Shown in pieces: positions 4,841-5,356 of a stretch of 5,356 nucleotides of DNA. The DNA is from Candidatus Krumholzibacteriia bacterium (lineage in GTDB: Bacteria; Krumholzibacteriota; Krumholzibacteriia; LZORAL124-64-63). The position numbers and the translations under genes were made by a program. Position 1 is the stretch's first letter. The number at the start of each line of letters is the position of its first letter. The stretch is from contig JACZKN010000329.1 of assembly GCA_014859985.1 (NCBI GenBank), positions 1-5,356 on the forward strand. The letters run 5' to 3'. The notes below the pieces were generated by a model. It did not search any database, was not told the DNA's origin, and saw only the letters and a program-made list of their open reading frames with translations.

Positions 4841-5356
4841 CTACGTGGGGCCGGGACGGTCGAAGGCGGCCGCCCGGGCCTGGGCGTGCATGGCCGCGGC
4901 CTCCGTGTCCGTCAGGCCGAACGCGTCCCGCGCCGCGGCGTATTCCCCCGCCAGGTCCAACCCGAAGAAACCCCGGTCGTCGGTGTTCAGGCAGCAAGCA
5001 ACGCCCGCGTCCAGGAACGCGCGCAGCGGGTGCCGGGCCAGGTCGTCCAGGGCGCCGGTCAGCACGTTCGAGCGGGGGCAGGCCTCCACGAACACGCCGC
5101 GGGCCGCCAGCATGGCCACCAGCGAGGGGTCGCCGGCCGCGGCGGCGCCGTGGCCGATGCGCCGCGCGCCGCAGGTCTCGATCGCCTGGCGGATCGAGCG
5201 CCGCGCGCCCTCCCCCATGGCCGTCACCTCGCCGGCGTGGATCGAGAGGCCGAGGCCCTCCCGCTGCACGTCGGTGCAGAGCTCGGCGAAGTCCTCGGCC
5301 GGGCCGGCCGCCTCGTCGCCGCCCAGGCCGCAGCCCACCACGCCCAGGGCCCGGCC
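4841..5356 (-). CDS. Adenosine deaminase family protein (C-terminal half, runs off the window)
   Basis: The last 171 residues of a metal-dependent purine deaminase are visible; the N-terminal half with the first zinc-binding HxH lies outside the window. Family motifs occur in order (fragment numbering): GLGGDE (11-15), H40-AG-E43 with a zinc ligand and the catalytic Glu, RIGHG with H69, CPRSN (93-97), and NTDD with D126-D127. Members hydrolyse the 6-amino group of adenosine, adenine or aminodeoxyfutalosine; these motifs do not separate the substrates. The usual Pro after NTDD is Arg here. The protein ends soon after the last helix (AAAFDRPGPT), about a dozen residues earlier than I expect for typical members. 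The stop is TAG at 4843-4841. It converges on metG, with 13 bases between the two stop codons and no room for a dedicated terminator. Family assignment is firm; exact substrate is open. Confidence 0.92.
   Translation of the reverse strand, partial: GRALGVVGCGLGGDEAAGPAEDFAELCTDVQREGLGLSIHAGEVTAMGEGARRSIRQAIETCGARRIGHGAAAAGDPSLVAMLAARGVFVEACPRSNVLTGALDDLARHPLRAFLDAGVACCLNTDDRGFFGLDLAGEYAAARDAFGLTDTEAAAMHAQARAAAFDRPGPT

Overview
The window is very GC-rich DNA (roughly 70% by eye) with gene-dense bacterial organisation and a strong G/C preference at third codon positions. The gene set (FmdB-type zinc ribbon, E. coli-type MetG with a KLSTS signature, a membrane-anchored M61-like peptidase, an adenosine-deaminase-family enzyme) fits a high-GC Gram-negative bacterium, perhaps deltaproteobacterial or a related candidate phylum. 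The exact lineage cannot be fixed from this sequence alone.

Layout. Positions 1-153 (minus) hold the N-terminal 51 codons of an FmdB-family zinc-ribbon protein. Just upstream on the same strand, 194-376, lies a tiny membrane-protein gene. It reads as 27 codons to a TGA, and then stays open in the same frame for 32 more codons to a TAG. A hairpin that fits the bacterial SECIS consensus lies directly after the TGA, and a Cys codon follows five codons later (UGPASC). I therefore propose a previously unannotated 60-residue selenoprotein; this is the main find of the window. Its upstream region (377-525) has an AT-rich island with a perfect inverted repeat overlapping a possible promoter, a palindrome in the leader, and two hairpins behind the next gene.

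Positions 526-1338 (minus) encode a 270-residue SDR-fold protein that lacks the catalytic Tyr and Lys. A divergent intergenic region (1339-1521) separates it from a plus-strand pair. The first of the pair is an M61-like, HEXXH-containing membrane-anchored peptidase (1522-3079) broken by a +1 frameshift near 2192. The second is methionyl-tRNA synthetase (metG, 3130-4827), started from TTG behind a good ribosome binding site. Converging on metG with a 13-base gap is the C-terminal half of an adenosine-deaminase-family enzyme (minus, 4841 to the window edge).

How they fit together. The small selenoprotein and FmdB genes look like one transcription unit (40 bases apart). The peptidase and metG are co-directional and 50 bases apart, so co-transcription is possible. 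No shared pathway links all the genes, and nothing resembles a mobile element or CRISPR array. If the selenoprotein is real, the organism must carry selA, selB, selC and selD elsewhere.
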